A DNA stretch of 64,000 nt from Diphasiastrum complanatum (GCA_029204225.1 CM055109.1:22348422-22412421); one strand, 5' to 3'. Positions 11,085-20,914 are shown, counted from the first letter of the stretch. Numbers and translations are program-made. Notes: generated from the sequence alone by a model not told the origin.

Positions 11085-12207
11085 AGTTGGCTATTATTTT
11101 TAGTAAGGTTTCCATTTATGGTGATATTTGGATGTTTGATCAAGTTCTAGCATGATTATGCATTGCACAGTTGATCAAATCTTTCTAGCCTTTGTTTTGT
11201 GAGCTGAACTTGTGGATCAAAAGCAAATTTCAGGTCTATTGAAGATCAGAGACTGAGAAGAAGCTATTTTGGATCAGATTATAACACCTAATCATTTGTT
11301 GATTGTGAGGCTTGTGCATATTCAATACTAACAATGTTCTATTCAATCTATTGTTGACAATCTCCACTTTTGTGGATGAACACTCTCCTTTGTGGATGAA
11401 GCTTCTCCTTAAGTGGATGACAAATACTCTTTGCGTGATTTTGTATTTCTCCAAAAGGCTGAGCAAAGCTCCCACTTGGATGAAAGATCCCCTTTTGAGT
11501 GAACAGATTGTCAGCAATCTTTTGCATAAATTTTGGTGTACTTTGTTGAGCATGTAAGTAGCTCTCCTTATCTAATTTGATTGGAGCATTTGCTGGAAGG
11601 TTCTAACCATTATAAAAATGTGTTTTCAGGTTCTTATCAGGTTCAGGAGCATTCTCATGTGAAGTGATCTTAGATCTACATCTAAACATCAAGATTTGAC
11701 AAGCTAGTGAAGCTAGTCTTATGATTCACGAAGTGTGCTCTTTTATTCACCTCTAAAGCTTGTATTTATCACTTGCTGGAGTTTATAAACTTTTAGAATG
11801 TAGTTTACATATGGTTTTATAGGTTGAATCAATATCTTAGTGTGTTGATCATATGTTGATTCTGTTTGTTCAATTCTAGGTATTCTTGGCAGCCTAGTCT
11901 TTTGTATTTTCTAAGAATGCAAGTAACTCTTCACACTACAACTTGATTTGGTCACTTGCTGAAAAGTTTGAGAGCTTAAGCAAGAGTGTGTTAAGGTTGG
12001 TTTGAGTTTGTAATCCATTCTTAGTGTGTGCAAAGTGTTGCATGTGTTTCAATCTTCCTTTCTATGCTTGGAAACCAGCTAGGTTCAAGATAGAAGTGTT
12101 TTAGGGTCCTAAATCATCTGAGATATCCTTATCCATCATTTGTTGAGAGGAAAGTGAGTGCTAGGTGCATTAGGACAGAGCCTAAAAGAAGAAGAGTCAT
12201 TATATTT
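11085..12207 (+). other. Leader of copia B
   Basis: About 1.1 kb without a credible coding frame between primer site and gag. Near 11371-11420 the motif gtggatgaa recurs at 20-bp spacing (11371, 11391, 11412), each followed by a ctcctt-like tail. Likely untranslated leader with packaging or dimerisation signals, by position only. Confidence 0.5.
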
Positions 12208-12806
12208 ATGTCTTCCAATGGCGGGATAATGTTAGAACCTAATGATAGGTTGAGTTCATCAACCTACTCTTCCTGGAAAGTGAGGATGGAATCTTTACTT
12301 GAGTTGAATGAACTCATGGACATAGTTGCAGGAACTGAAGAGAGACCACCCACAGCTCAAGAGCAGCAAAGGTTTGATAAGAAGGCTAAAATGGCTCTTC
12401 ATATCATTAAAATGAATGTTACCAATGAACTTCTCAAGGAAGTTGGTAAGTGTCAAAGTGCAAGTAGGCATGGAATGCCTTAAAGAAACTCTTTGAATCA
12501 AAGTCCACATCTGGGGTATTGACCCTAAGGAGGCAAATATTTTCTAGTAGACAAAGATAGGGAGAAAGTGCTCATGCATTTGTCTTGAGGGTTAAGTCCT
12601 TAAGTGATGATCTAGCATGCATTGATGAAAGCATAAAAGATGGTGAAATAGTCCAAGTTATGTTGAATGGTTTGCTAGATGAATATCCTAACCTTGTGCA
12701 AAGTTTTGTCATTCAAAGAGTCTTGCCAAGTGTGGTTGACTTGCAAGAAATCTTATTGGCTGAAGAACATAGGTTGCAATCAAAGCTTGATGGTGCATCC
12801 TTGTAA
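12208..12806 (+). pseudogene. gag of copia B (frameshifted)
   Basis: Starts at ATG 12208 (MSSNGG) rather than the upstream ATG at 12154, because homologous gags begin at this position. The N-terminal part RLSSSTYSSWKVRMESLLEL and MALHIIKMNVTNELLKEV matches the copia gag fold; the frame is lost near 12450, and the C-terminal half continues from 12585 (SDDLACIDESIKDGEIVQV, LLAEEHRLQSK) to a stop at 12804. Gag would form the virus-like particle of the element. Confidence 0.75.
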
Positions 12807-12844
12807 GGTGGAGGTGAAAAGGCTTTCTTCACAAAAGGCAAAGT

Positions 12845-13245
12845 CAATGGCAAAAGTAAAGGCAAAGGGTTCAAGTGCTTTTATTGTGGGATAAAAGGTC
12901 ATTCTGCTGATGAATGTCATAAGAAAAAAAGAGAGCAAGGTGAGAGGCAAGGAAATCTAGCAATAGATGAAGAAGAGGATAGCATTTCTAAATCTCTTGT
13001 TATGACTTCAAGTTTGCTTGCACATATAGATGGGCATGATCCTTGGTGGATTGATAGTGGAGCCTCATCTCACATGGCAAGACATAAAAATACCCTTATT
13101 GTCTTATGAGGGAGAGAGCAACATCATCTATATTGCAAATGACGGTCAATGTGACATCAAAGGCATAGGCATAATTCCTGTTTCTCTTTCAACAAATAGG
13201 AAAGCTAATCCTGAAAATGTATTGTACATTCCTTCAATCAAGTAA
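12845..13245 (+). pseudogene. Zinc knuckle and protease of copia B
   Basis: A CCHC knuckle, CFYCGIKGHSADEC (12874-12915), is followed by an acidic linker and the aspartic protease motif WWIDSGASSHM (about 13044-13076). A deletion after the motif shifts frame; the rest of the protease domain (IYIANDGQCDIKGIGIIPVS, VLYIPSIK) reads in another frame to 13245. The catalytic Asp of DSGA is kept, but the domain cannot be made as one piece. Confidence 0.75.
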
Positions 13246-13274
13246 GTGTGGATCCTTGATTGCTAAACATTTTG

Positions 13275-13568
13275 TATGGCTAGGGAACAATTGACAAACC
13301 AAGAAGTTTGGCATAAGAGGTTGGGCCATCCCAACTTCAAATCTCTGGAGGTAATGTCAAAGAAAGAGCATGATAAACTTTTCAAATTGGATGCATGTGT
13401 GATCTCTAAGAATGAAGGATGTATGGCTAGGGAACAATTGACAAACCAATAAGTTTGCCATAAGAGGTTGGGCCATCCTAGCTTCAAATCTTTGGAGGTA
13501 ATGGCAAAGAAAGAGCATGTTCTTGATCTCCCTAAAAGTCTTGTTGCAAATAATACATTTTGTGAACA
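13275..13568 (+). repeat. 147-bp tandem duplication in pre-integrase region of B
   Basis: Copies at 13275-13372 and 13422-13519 share tatggctagggaacaattga, caagaggttgggccatcc-like and gaggtaatg segments and encode the LGHPNFKSLEVM-type motif twice. The second copy has a stop in place of the Glu codon just before VCHKRLGHP. Probably replication slippage or unequal recombination. Confidence 0.8.
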
Positions 13569-14445
13569 TTGTGCCTTGTCCAAATCTCATAGACTGGCTT
13601 ATTCTAGATCTAAAGAAGCTTTTCAACTTGTGCATTTGGATCTTCATTCTTTTAGTACAACTAGCAATGGTGGGGCAAAAATGTATGCAACTTTTATTGA
13701 TGACTCTAGTAGGTATACTTGGGTCTATCTTCTTAAAACCAAAGATGAAGTGTTTGCTGCATTTGTCAAGTTTAAGAATGAAGTCAATACAAAGATCAAA
13801 TGCTTGAGATCAGATAATGGAGGGGAATACACTTCAAATAAGTTCAAAGATTTTTGCATAGCACATGGGATCAAGAGGGAGTACTCTATTCCTAGGACTC
13901 CAGAACAGAATGGAGTGGCAGAAAGGAAGAATAGAACCCTTTGTGAATGTGCCGAGGCAATGAGACTATATGCTAATCTTGCTAAGTCCTATTGGGGGGA
14001 AGCTAACTATCTTTGTAATAGGAGGACAAGTGCTTCTTTGAATGGTAAGACTCCCTTTGAGGTCCTCTATGGTAGGAGGCCGAGTGTCAAACATTGTAGG
14101 ATTTTTTGTTGTACTTGTTTTGTCAACATCACTCTTGATGATAGAAATAAAGAAGATCCTTCATCAAAGAAGGGTGTGTTTGTTGGCTATAATGAAGTAA
14201 GCAAGGCTTACAAAGTGTACATTCCTTCTACAAAGAAAGTTGTCATAAGTAGGGATGCCATCTTTCATGAAGAGAATGTTTCCAATGTTGTCAATGTTGA
14301 TGATGATATTGATGTGCCTAATAATCATCATGATGTGCAAGATGTCTTGGATGAAGGTGGAGATGCCACTCCAAAGCAACCTTCAAGGAGGACTCAAAGG
14401 CAAAGGACTAAGCCATCAAGGCTAACCTATGATGAAAAAGGATAG
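13468..14445 (+). CDS. Integrase region of copia B
   Basis: A 325-codon open stretch covering the end of the GAG-pre-integrase zinc region (LGHPSFKSLEVM then CEHCALSKSHRLAY), the integrase core and the C-terminal linker. Core motifs in order are LVHLDLHSFS, FIDDSSRYTWVYLL, LRSDNGGEYTSNKF, SIPRTPEQNGVAERKNRTLCE, giving an intact D,D,E set. The C-terminal part has VFVGYNEVSKAYKVYIPSTK and an acidic Asp-rich spacer, ending RLTYDEKG before a TAG at 14443 that interrupts the polyprotein. It would insert element cDNA into the host genome. The listed ATG is internal, as the true polyprotein starts at gag. Confidence 0.85.
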   Translation: MGHPSFKSLEVMAKKEHVLDLPKSLVANNTFCEHCALSKSHRLAYSRSKEAFQLVHLDLHSFSTTSNGGAKMYATFIDDSSRYTWVYLLKTKDEVFAAFVKFKNEVNTKIKCLRSDNGGEYTSNKFKDFCIAHGIKREYSIPRTPEQNGVAERKNRTLCECAEAMRLYANLAKSYWGEANYLCNRRTSASLNGKTPFEVLYGRRPSVKHCRIFCCTCFVNITLDDRNKEDPSSKKGVFVGYNEVSKAYKVYIPSTKKVVISRDAIFHEENVSNVVNVDDDIDVPNNHHDVQDVLDEGGDATPKQPSRRTQRQRTKPSRLTYDEKG

Positions 14446-14448
14446 CAA

Positions 14449-15555
14449 GTGGTGGAGAACTCTAACTTTGCTTTTCTTATCTCTTTTGATGAACCAACTT
14501 GTGTAGGTGAAGCAATTCAAAAGGAGGAATGGATCCAAGCCATGGATCATGAGCATCAAGCACTCATCAAGAACAACACTTGGAGGTTGGTTGAACTTCC
14601 AAAAGGCAAGAAGGCAATTAGGTGTAAGCGGATCTTCAAGATCAAGACAAAAGAAGATGGATCAATCAAAAGGTACCAGGCAAGATTTGTGGCAAAAGGG
14701 TATGCTCAAGAATATGGCATTGACTATGATGAGAAATTTGCACCCGTGGCAAAGATGGTAACAATTCAAACCCTTATCTCTCTTGCAACTCTTCATGGTT
14801 GGGACATGTGGGAAATGGATGTTACTAATGCTTTCTTGATTGGTGATCTTGAAGAGGAAATCTACATAGAGCAACCCGAGGGCTATGTTTCACATGATGA
14901 GCCCAATCATGTGTGTTTCATACAAAAGAGCTTGCATGGGCTTAAGCAAGCACCAAGAAGTTGGTATGCTAAGCTCAATTCCTTCTTACTCTCTCAAAAC
15001 TTCATCATGAGTGAGCATGATCATTCTCTCTACTTTAGATTGAATGATAATGGTGACATCACTTTGTTTTTGGTCTATGTTGTTGACATAATCTTAAGTG
15101 GTGATAGCAATGAAGATATAGATGACATCAAGATGGCACTTAAAAGTAAGTTTGAGATACAAGATCTTGGTAAGCTTCACTATATCTTAGGAATAGAGAT
15201 TGTTAGGACTTCTAATTCTACTTTCATTTGTCAAGAGTATTCTAACTCTATTCTAAAAAGATTTCATATGGAAAATTGCAAAGTAGTTTCTACTCCTATG
15301 GAATCAAATGTAAAGCTATCTATAAGAGGTAATAAAAGATCCTTCAAGGACATTACTCTCTATAGAAAGCTCATAGGATCTCTTACTTGGTTAACAATCA
15401 CAAGACCTGATCTAAGCTATGTGGTTGGTAGACTAAGTCAATTCATGCAAGATCCTAGTGAGGCTCATTGGAAGCTAGAAAAGAGAGTATTAAGATACCT
15501 CTCCGGATCTAGAGATTTTGGCATGTTGTATGAAGGCCCTTCACCTAACCTTTGA
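14449..15555 (+). CDS. Reverse transcriptase of copia B, active site altered
   Basis: A 368-codon open stretch carrying the RVT_2 domain: EWIQAMDHEHQALIKNNTWR, KARFVAKGYAQE-like, FAPVAKMVTIQTLISLA, MDVTNAFLIGDLEEEIYIEQ, SLHGLKQAPRSWYAKL, then the catalytic box. The box reads VYVVD (residues 209-213) where copia RT has YVDD, so the first catalytic Asp is Val; this should abolish polymerase activity. Downstream motifs LGKLHYILGIEI, STPMESNVKLS and YRKLIGSLTWL are in place. A TGA at 15553 ends the frame at the RNase H junction. Confidence 0.85.
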   Translation: MVENSNFAFLISFDEPTCVGEAIQKEEWIQAMDHEHQALIKNNTWRLVELPKGKKAIRCKRIFKIKTKEDGSIKRYQARFVAKGYAQEYGIDYDEKFAPVAKMVTIQTLISLATLHGWDMWEMDVTNAFLIGDLEEEIYIEQPEGYVSHDEPNHVCFIQKSLHGLKQAPRSWYAKLNSFLLSQNFIMSEHDHSLYFRLNDNGDITLFLVYVVDIILSGDSNEDIDDIKMALKSKFEIQDLGKLHYILGIEIVRTSNSTFICQEYSNSILKRFHMENCKVVSTPMESNVKLSIRGNKRSFKDITLYRKLIGSLTWLTITRPDLSYVVGRLSQFMQDPSEAHWKLEKRVLRYLSGSRDFGMLYEGPSPNL

Positions 15556-15666
15556 GGTTTCTCAGATTCAGATTTTGTAGGTGATCAAATGGATAGGAAG
15601 TCAACAAATGCCTTTGCAATATATCTTGGAGAGGGAGCTCATGGCTATCAAAGAAGCAACCTACTA
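15556..15666 (+). pseudogene. RNase H of copia B, upstream part
   Basis: After the stop at 15553, GFSDSDFVGDQMDRKSTNAF is the start of copia RNase H, with the first catalytic Asp. A small deletion near 15630 shifts frame before the region is cut by the 5' LTR of gypsy C after the TACTA at 15662-15666. Confidence 0.8.
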
Positions 15667-16161
15667 TGTCATGCCCATGACTGATCTCGGGTAGCGTGTC
15701 CACGCTAGGGACCGGTAGACCAACAACCCGTAAGTTAATTGTGACTATAAGAAAATTGGGGCCCTTATGTGTACATTGTCATAATTAATGGTTGTAGGCC
15801 TAAACACATGGTGGTGGATTTGGTATGGGTCTATCAATGAGTCATTAGGGAACTGGATGACATGGCCCAGATAGGCTACAGAGGTGTCCAGTGAGGTGTC
15901 ACAGTGCACTACTAGTGGTGCATGGGCTTTGGAGGGTATAAGTATACCTGCTGGGCTCTCACTAGTGTATGCTTGATTTGTGATGAGTAGCTACATGCTG
16001 TTGGTGTGACTCCTCTTTCCATGACTCTGATTGATCCATAGCTTGGGGGCTAGATCCATATGATCTAGGTTTGGTTGGGTTGGTTTAACCTCCACCAGTT
16101 CACATGTGTTGTTGCTTTGTATGGTATGCTTAGACTAGAATCCTGTTGTGAGGACTTTACA
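15667..16161 (+). repeat. 5' LTR of gypsy C (495 bp)
   Basis: TGTCATGCCC...GACTTTACA. It lacks the roughly 143-bp block found at about 25067-25209 in the 3' LTR but is otherwise very similar. TATA-like tataagtata at 15937-15946. Confidence 0.9.
15937..15946 (+). promoter_or_regulatory. TATA box in LTR of gypsy C
   Basis: tataagtata within the 5' LTR, conserved at 25388-25397 in the 3' LTR. Position, 215 bp before the LTR end, fits the U3/R border of a retrotransposon promoter. Confidence 0.5.
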
Positions 16162-16162
16162 T

Positions 16163-16175
16163 TGGTATTAGAGCC
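16163..16175 (+). promoter_or_regulatory. Primer-binding site of gypsy C
   Basis: TGGTATTAGAGCC, one C-to-T change from the initiator-Met site TGGTATCAGAGCC, 1 nt after the LTR. The change fits deamination of a methylated cytosine. Confidence 0.8.
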
Positions 16176-16929
16176 AGTCTAAGCAGGATTTACCATTGAA
16201 TGTGCTGAGTTTTGAGAATCCAACGAAGTAAGCAACAAAATGGTGGAATTGTGGAATTTTTTTCCCGTTGGAAATAATTTTCGAATTGCAATCGGTTGTG
16301 TGGTAAGTGCACTACCACACAACCGATTGGTTTTTGTGCTTTTTGAATTAGTTTCTTGGAAAGAATTTTGTGTCAATTCTGTTGTTGCCAATTACTCTAT
16401 GGGTAGCATTTTTGTGAAGGCAACAAGTTAATTTATTGGTTGCTAGATTTTTTCCTACAGTTTTTTGTTCTTTTCAGAAAAATGGTAATTGTATTTCAAA
16501 TGCTGTCTATTGCTTGTTTGGATGCCGGTTTGGTTCTAAAACGATGGGAATAGGTTGTAATAGAAGCAATAATACTCTAATCTATTGGCTGTTGAGTGTT
16601 GGTGATGATTGACAGGTTTGCATGGCTGCTTACTGTGGAATCACAGGCTTATGCTTCATTTTCCAGCAACCTAACAATTTTTTTTGCAGGGTTAGGAACC
16701 TGTAAAGCAATTATGGAGGATGGTTGGGTTCAGATATGATGACTATTTGATAAAGTAGTTGTAATAGCCTGTAAAACTAGGTTTTCTGGAAAATTTTGGC
16801 AGCATAATAGTTGTTTTCAAGCACAGTGATGGCAAAACCTAAAAATCTTGTTTCCAAACCCTTGCTTATGCTTGAAACTAGGAAATGAAAGCTATAATAT
16901 CTGTAAAACGCTGTTGTACATAAAAGGAG
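16176..16929 (+). other. Leader of gypsy C with a 17-bp hairpin
   Basis: Non-coding region between primer site and the inserted copia D. It contains a perfect hairpin: 16289-16305 pairs with 16313-16329 around the 7-nt loop agtgcac. No gag start is seen here; the gag N-terminus may have been lost on insertion of D. Confidence 0.6.
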
Positions 16930-17566
16930 TGTGAATTGAGCACATATCCTTCTACTGTAGCTCGGATTTGAGTTAGATAGGTTCAATTATGATGACATGT
17001 ACATGTTTAGATAGCATGCAAAGTTTTATTGTATGCATGCAAGCCACATGCAATCAGTGCATGCAACATGCAAAGTAGTTTTTACGATCTACACATGTCT
17101 GGGCAGTTTTATGAGTTGACATGCAGTACATGCAACATCCATGCATGCAGTTACACATGTGGATCTATGGTAGGTGAATTAGTTCAGTTAAGTGGACTTT
17201 CCATGCAACTCCACTATAGGAATTCGAGTCTCTCTCATGTAGGGAAAGCTGGGCATATTTTGCCATATTGTGAATATTGAGATTTTGGTGTTTTGGACTC
17301 ATTCTCTCTCTACCCAAGTTTTCTATGTATGATTTTCTCTCTATACCCGAGAGCAGCCTCTTTTTCCCATACAAAACAGGTAGAATTATTTCTGACATTC
17401 ATTTCTCATAGTGAAGAGTTAGATTTTTTTATCAGATGTATGCCATTATGCTCTTGCCTTAGATTTTTCAAGCATACTGTTCTTTGATCAATCTTGTGCA
17501 ATCACAACACCTCAGTAAGATCCTGTAGGGTGTGTGGTGAAGTTCACACGTGCTAAAAACTTCACA
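16930..17566 (+). repeat. 5' LTR of copia D
   Basis: Ends GCTAAAAACTTCACA right before the primer site, and its right 400 bp match the reverse complement of 43625-44040 (LTR of F). The start is set at TGTGAATTGAG because it mirrors the TTCACA end, which is inference. The U3 part is dense in CATGCA motifs (17014-17152). Confidence 0.55.
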
Positions 17567-17578
17567 TGGTATCAGAGC
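17567..17578 (+). promoter_or_regulatory. Primer-binding site of copia D
   Basis: TGGTATCAGAGC immediately after the LTR; initiator-Met tRNA type. Confidence 0.85.
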
Positions 17579-17659
17579 TTCATGCTTTGAAGAGGTGAGG
17601 GTGTATACATCAGATCATCAATGTTTTTGTTTGTAGGAACTCGGATTTTGGAGAGGGAT

Positions 17660-17996
17660 TAAATGGAAAAGATGAAAAAGTAGACATCAGTAATGAATCC
17701 TCTCTTTCACTCTCTACACCCTCACACTCATCTTCATTAATAAGGTTAGCTTGTTTAGATTGGTTCTTCTTCTTGAAACAGTTTGATGCATAGTGTCCTT
17801 TCTTGCCACAGAAAAAAACACTTGATCTTTGACAGCTTCTTCTTGCCACTGGATGTTGCAGCTTGTGAGGACTGATCCTCACCACCTTCTTTGGCTTTGT
17901 CCTTCTTGAAGTGTTGTTGTCCTTTGTCCTTGCCTCTTGACTTGTCTATGATGAAGAGTTCTTTGTCATCTCCACCATCTTTCAATGAAAGTCTGT
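17660..17996 (-). pseudogene. Inverted gag/zinc-knuckle segment of copia D
   Basis: On the minus strand this segment encodes the gag C-terminus and zinc knuckle (LSLKDGGDDKELFI, HFKKDKAKEGGEDQSSQAAT, then FFCGKKGHYASNCFKKKN), although D itself lies on the plus strand. The same block is found in uninverted order in F at about 51430-51775. The plus-strand protease part resumes at 17997 (RIEGIGSIPLHASSSK). The gag N-terminus and the DSGA protease motif are missing. So D underwent an internal inversion with flanking deletions. Confidence 0.8.
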
Positions 17997-19417
17997 TGTG
18001 TAGGATTGAAGGAATAGGTAGCATTCCATTGCATGCATCATCATCAAAATCTTTTTGCTTACATGATGTATTGTATGTACCTAGATTGACTAAGAATCTC
18101 ATTAGTGTAGGACAATTGTTTAATAGTGGATTGATGTCAAGTTTCAAGTTGACAAGTGTATAATCTCAAGAGAAAATGAAGTTATTGCTAGAGGATCTAG
18201 AATTGGTAAGTTGTACAAACTAGATTTTAGGGAGAGTGCTAACATTTCAGATATTGCTTATGAGACCAAGGTTCTACTGGAGGATCTGTGGCACAAGAGA
18301 TTGGGTCATCCCAATTTCAAAGCCATGCAATCTATGGTCAAAGAAGGAAAAGTTGTTGGTCTACCAAAGACACTGTCAAAGGAGCTTCTACCTTGTGAAG
18401 CTTGTGTGCGGGCAAAGTCACACAGAAGGCCTTTTCCTAGATCAAGTATCAAGACAAAGCAACCATTTGAACTTGTACACTCAGATGTTCATTTCTCATC
18501 AACTAAGAGCAAAGGAGGAGCTAACTACTTTGTCTCTTTTGTAGATGATTATACAAGACATTCTTGGATCTATATGTTGTCTTCAAAAGCCATGGTTTAT
18601 GATGTTTTTCTTACTTTTAAAGCTTATGTAGACAAGCAGTTTCCTTCCAAGTTAAAAGCTTTAAGAAGTGATAGTGGAGGAGAGTACACTTCTAATAAGT
18701 TTAAGAAGTGATAGTGGAGGAGAATACACTTCCAATAAGTTTAAAGAATTTTGTGAGAGAGAGGCTATTCAAAGAGAGTTCTCTTGTTCATATACTCCTC
18801 AATAAACTGGAGTTGCTGAGAGAAAGAATAGAACTTTGTGTGAATGTGCAAAAGCCATGAGGTTGGAAGTTTCTCTGCCTAAAGAGTTTTGGGGAGAGGC
18901 AGTTGCATGTGCAAACTATCTTTGTAATAGGCTTCCAAATCTTGCAATAGGAGGAAAGACACCATTCCAGATATTGTTTAAGAAAAAGCCTAAGATAGAT
19001 TATCTTAGGATTTTTGGCTGTGTATGCTTTGTGCATGTGCCTCTAGAAACTAGGAAGAAGGAAGATCCTAGTGCAATAAAAGGAATTTTTGTAGAATATG
19101 CATCCACTAAAAAAGCATACAAGATTTATTTACCCTCTACTAACAAAAATGTTGTTAGTAGAGATGTGATCTTCCATGAAGATCGGAAATTTAACTTGGA
19201 TGATGCACAGATTAAGGAGACTCATGCAAGATCAATCATCAATCTTGATCTTGTTCAAGAAGAGGTGAGGCCGAGGCTTGAGGAGGAGCAAATTCAAGCT
19301 ACCACACCCAGAAGATCTACACGAGCAAGATCTGAGCCAAGGAGGCTCACATATGATGAAGAAGGAAGGCAAGTGGAAGGTGAAACTTCTTGTCATGCAC
19401 TTTTTTATATCAGATGA
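17997..19417 (+). pseudogene. Protease end and integrase of copia D
   Basis: Begins in the protease C-terminus (CLHDVLYVPRLTKNLISVGQ), then the pre-integrase zinc region (LWHKRLGHPNFKAMQSM, CEACVRAKSHRRPF) and the integrase core (LVHSDVHFSS, FVDDYTRHSWIYML, LRSDSGGEYTSNKF). A 40-bp tandem duplication (18660-18739) inside the DSGGEY region shifts frame and creates the stop at 18709. The core resumes with REFSCSYTP and GVAERKNRTLCECAKAM, with TAA for a Gln codon just before TGVAERKN; the C-terminal linker ends RRLTYDEEGRQVEG. Confidence 0.85.
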
Positions 19418-20153
19418 AGAGCCTAAGCATGTCCAAGAAGCTTTTCAATCCAAGGAGTGGGTTGAAGCAATGACCCAAGAATTTGAAGCCTTGATGTCAA
19501 ATAACACATGGGAGCTTGTGATGCCACCAAACAACATGCATGTGATCGGATGTAAGTGGGTATTCAGAATCAAGTATAATCATGATGGATCTATCAATAA
19601 ATATAAAACAAGACTCTGTGCCAAAGGCTACTCACAAATTAAAGGTCTTGACTATGAAGATACCTTTGCACTAGTTTCAAAGATGGTAACAATTCGAATA
19701 CTCATCTCTCTTGCATGCTTTCACAAATGGAGTATGTTCCAGCTTGATGTTTCTAATGCATTTCTCAATGGTTACCTTGAGGAAGAGATTTATATGGAGC
19801 AGCCTCCAGGTTTTGTGAAGAAAGGTGATGAATCAAAAGTTTCTCTTTTGTTCAAAAGTCTGTATGGACTGAAACAGGCACCAAGGTCTTGGTATGCAAG
19901 GCTCAATTCCTATCTCATATCACTCGGATTTTGTCTAAGTGAATATGACCCTTCTCTGTATTATAAGTTTGTAGATAACTTTGTAATTATTCTTCTCATC
20001 TATGTAGATGATATCATTCTTTGTTTTAACAGTGAGAAGATAGTTGAAAAAACTAAGTATGCACAAGATACTGAGTTTAAGATGCAAGACTTAGGAGTTC
20101 TTCACTATATTCTAGGCCTTGAAATAGATTTCTGGAAAGGTCATGATTTATAA
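19278..20153 (+). CDS. Reverse transcriptase of copia D
   Basis: A 291-codon open stretch; its first 30 or so codons overlap the integrase tail in another frame. RVT_2 motifs: EWVEAMTQEFEALMSNNTWE, VIGCKWVFRIKYNHDGSINK, TFALVSKMVTIRILISLA, QLDVSNAFLNGYLEEEIYME, SLYGLKQAPRSWYARLNSYL, YVDDIILC, LGVLHYILGLEIDF. The catalytic YVDD is intact. It ends at a TAA at 20151, and RNase H follows in another frame. Confidence 0.85.
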   Translation: MRRSKFKLPHPEDLHEQDLSQGGSHMMKKEGKWKVKLLVMHFFISDEEPKHVQEAFQSKEWVEAMTQEFEALMSNNTWELVMPPNNMHVIGCKWVFRIKYNHDGSINKYKTRLCAKGYSQIKGLDYEDTFALVSKMVTIRILISLACFHKWSMFQLDVSNAFLNGYLEEEIYMEQPPGFVKKGDESKVSLLFKSLYGLKQAPRSWYARLNSYLISLGFCLSEYDPSLYYKFVDNFVIILLIYVDDIILCFNSEKIVEKTKYAQDTEFKMQDLGVLHYILGLEIDFWKGHDL

Positions 20154-20176
20154 GCCAAAGTAGATATGCACTTTCC

Positions 20177-20914
20177 ATGCTCAAGAAATTCCATATGGAG
20201 AACTGTAAAGGCATAGATACACCTATGGAGCACATTGTAAAACTTCCTATTAAAGATGACGAAAAATCCTTTGAGGACATCACTCTTTATAGGAGTCTTA
20301 TTGGCTCACTTATTTGGTTAACAGTGAGTAGGCCTGATCTAAGCTTTTGTGTTCATAAGCTAAGTCAACACATGTAGGATCCAAAGTTATATCATTGGAA
20401 GTTGGCTAAAAGAGTCTTGAGGTATATATCTTCTACCTGGGATTATGGACCATTCTATGAAGGAGAAGATCTGACTTTGATTGCTTTTTCATATTTAGAT
20501 TTTGCAGGAGACAGATTGGATAGGAAATCCACAAGTGCTTACACTATATTTCTTGGAGGAAATTTGGTTTCTTGGCTATCAAAGAAGCATGCAACTATTT
20601 CCTTATCATCCTGTGAAGCTAAATACAAATCTCAACAAAGGAGGTTTTATGGATCAAAAGGCTACTTTTAAAGCTAAAGTTATGCAGATGAAGATTTACC
20701 AATTATCAAGAATGATAACAATTTTGCTCAAGCTCTTGGAAATAATCCAGTCTTTCATGCAAGGAGCAAGCATATTGAAGTGGCTCATCATTTTGTAAGA
20801 GAAAAAGTCATTGGGAGAGAGATCTCATTGGAGCATGTTTCATCTTTAGATTGTGTTGTAGATCTTCTCACCAGACCTCTACTCAAGAATGTCTTTATGA
20901 AGATGAGGTCTAAC
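20177..20914 (+). pseudogene. RT end and RNase H of copia D
   Basis: Broken pieces of the RT thumb and RNase H: MLKKFHMENCKGIDTPMEH and LYRSLIGSLIWLTVSRPDLS, a stop at 20375, WKLAKRVLRYI-like and LDFAGDRLDRKSTSAYTIFL, then SWLSKKHATISLSSCEAKYK. A deletion removes the middle of RNase H; the tail (HARSKHIEVAHHFVREKVIG, VDLLTRPLLKNVFMKMRSN) ends at the junction with gypsy gag. Confidence 0.8.

Larger units (their letters stand above)
16930..20914 (+). mobile_element. Copia element D nested in gypsy C
   Basis: Ty1/copia element with 5' LTR, primer site and polyprotein remains, but no 3' LTR: after the end of RNase H (MKMRSN, about 20910) the sequence passes straight into gypsy gag. The gag/zinc-knuckle segment is inverted (17660-17996). 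Its closest relative here is element F on the minus strand, which shares LTR end, gag, integrase and RT. The left edge is tentative (TGTGAATTG at 16930). Confidence 0.75.
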
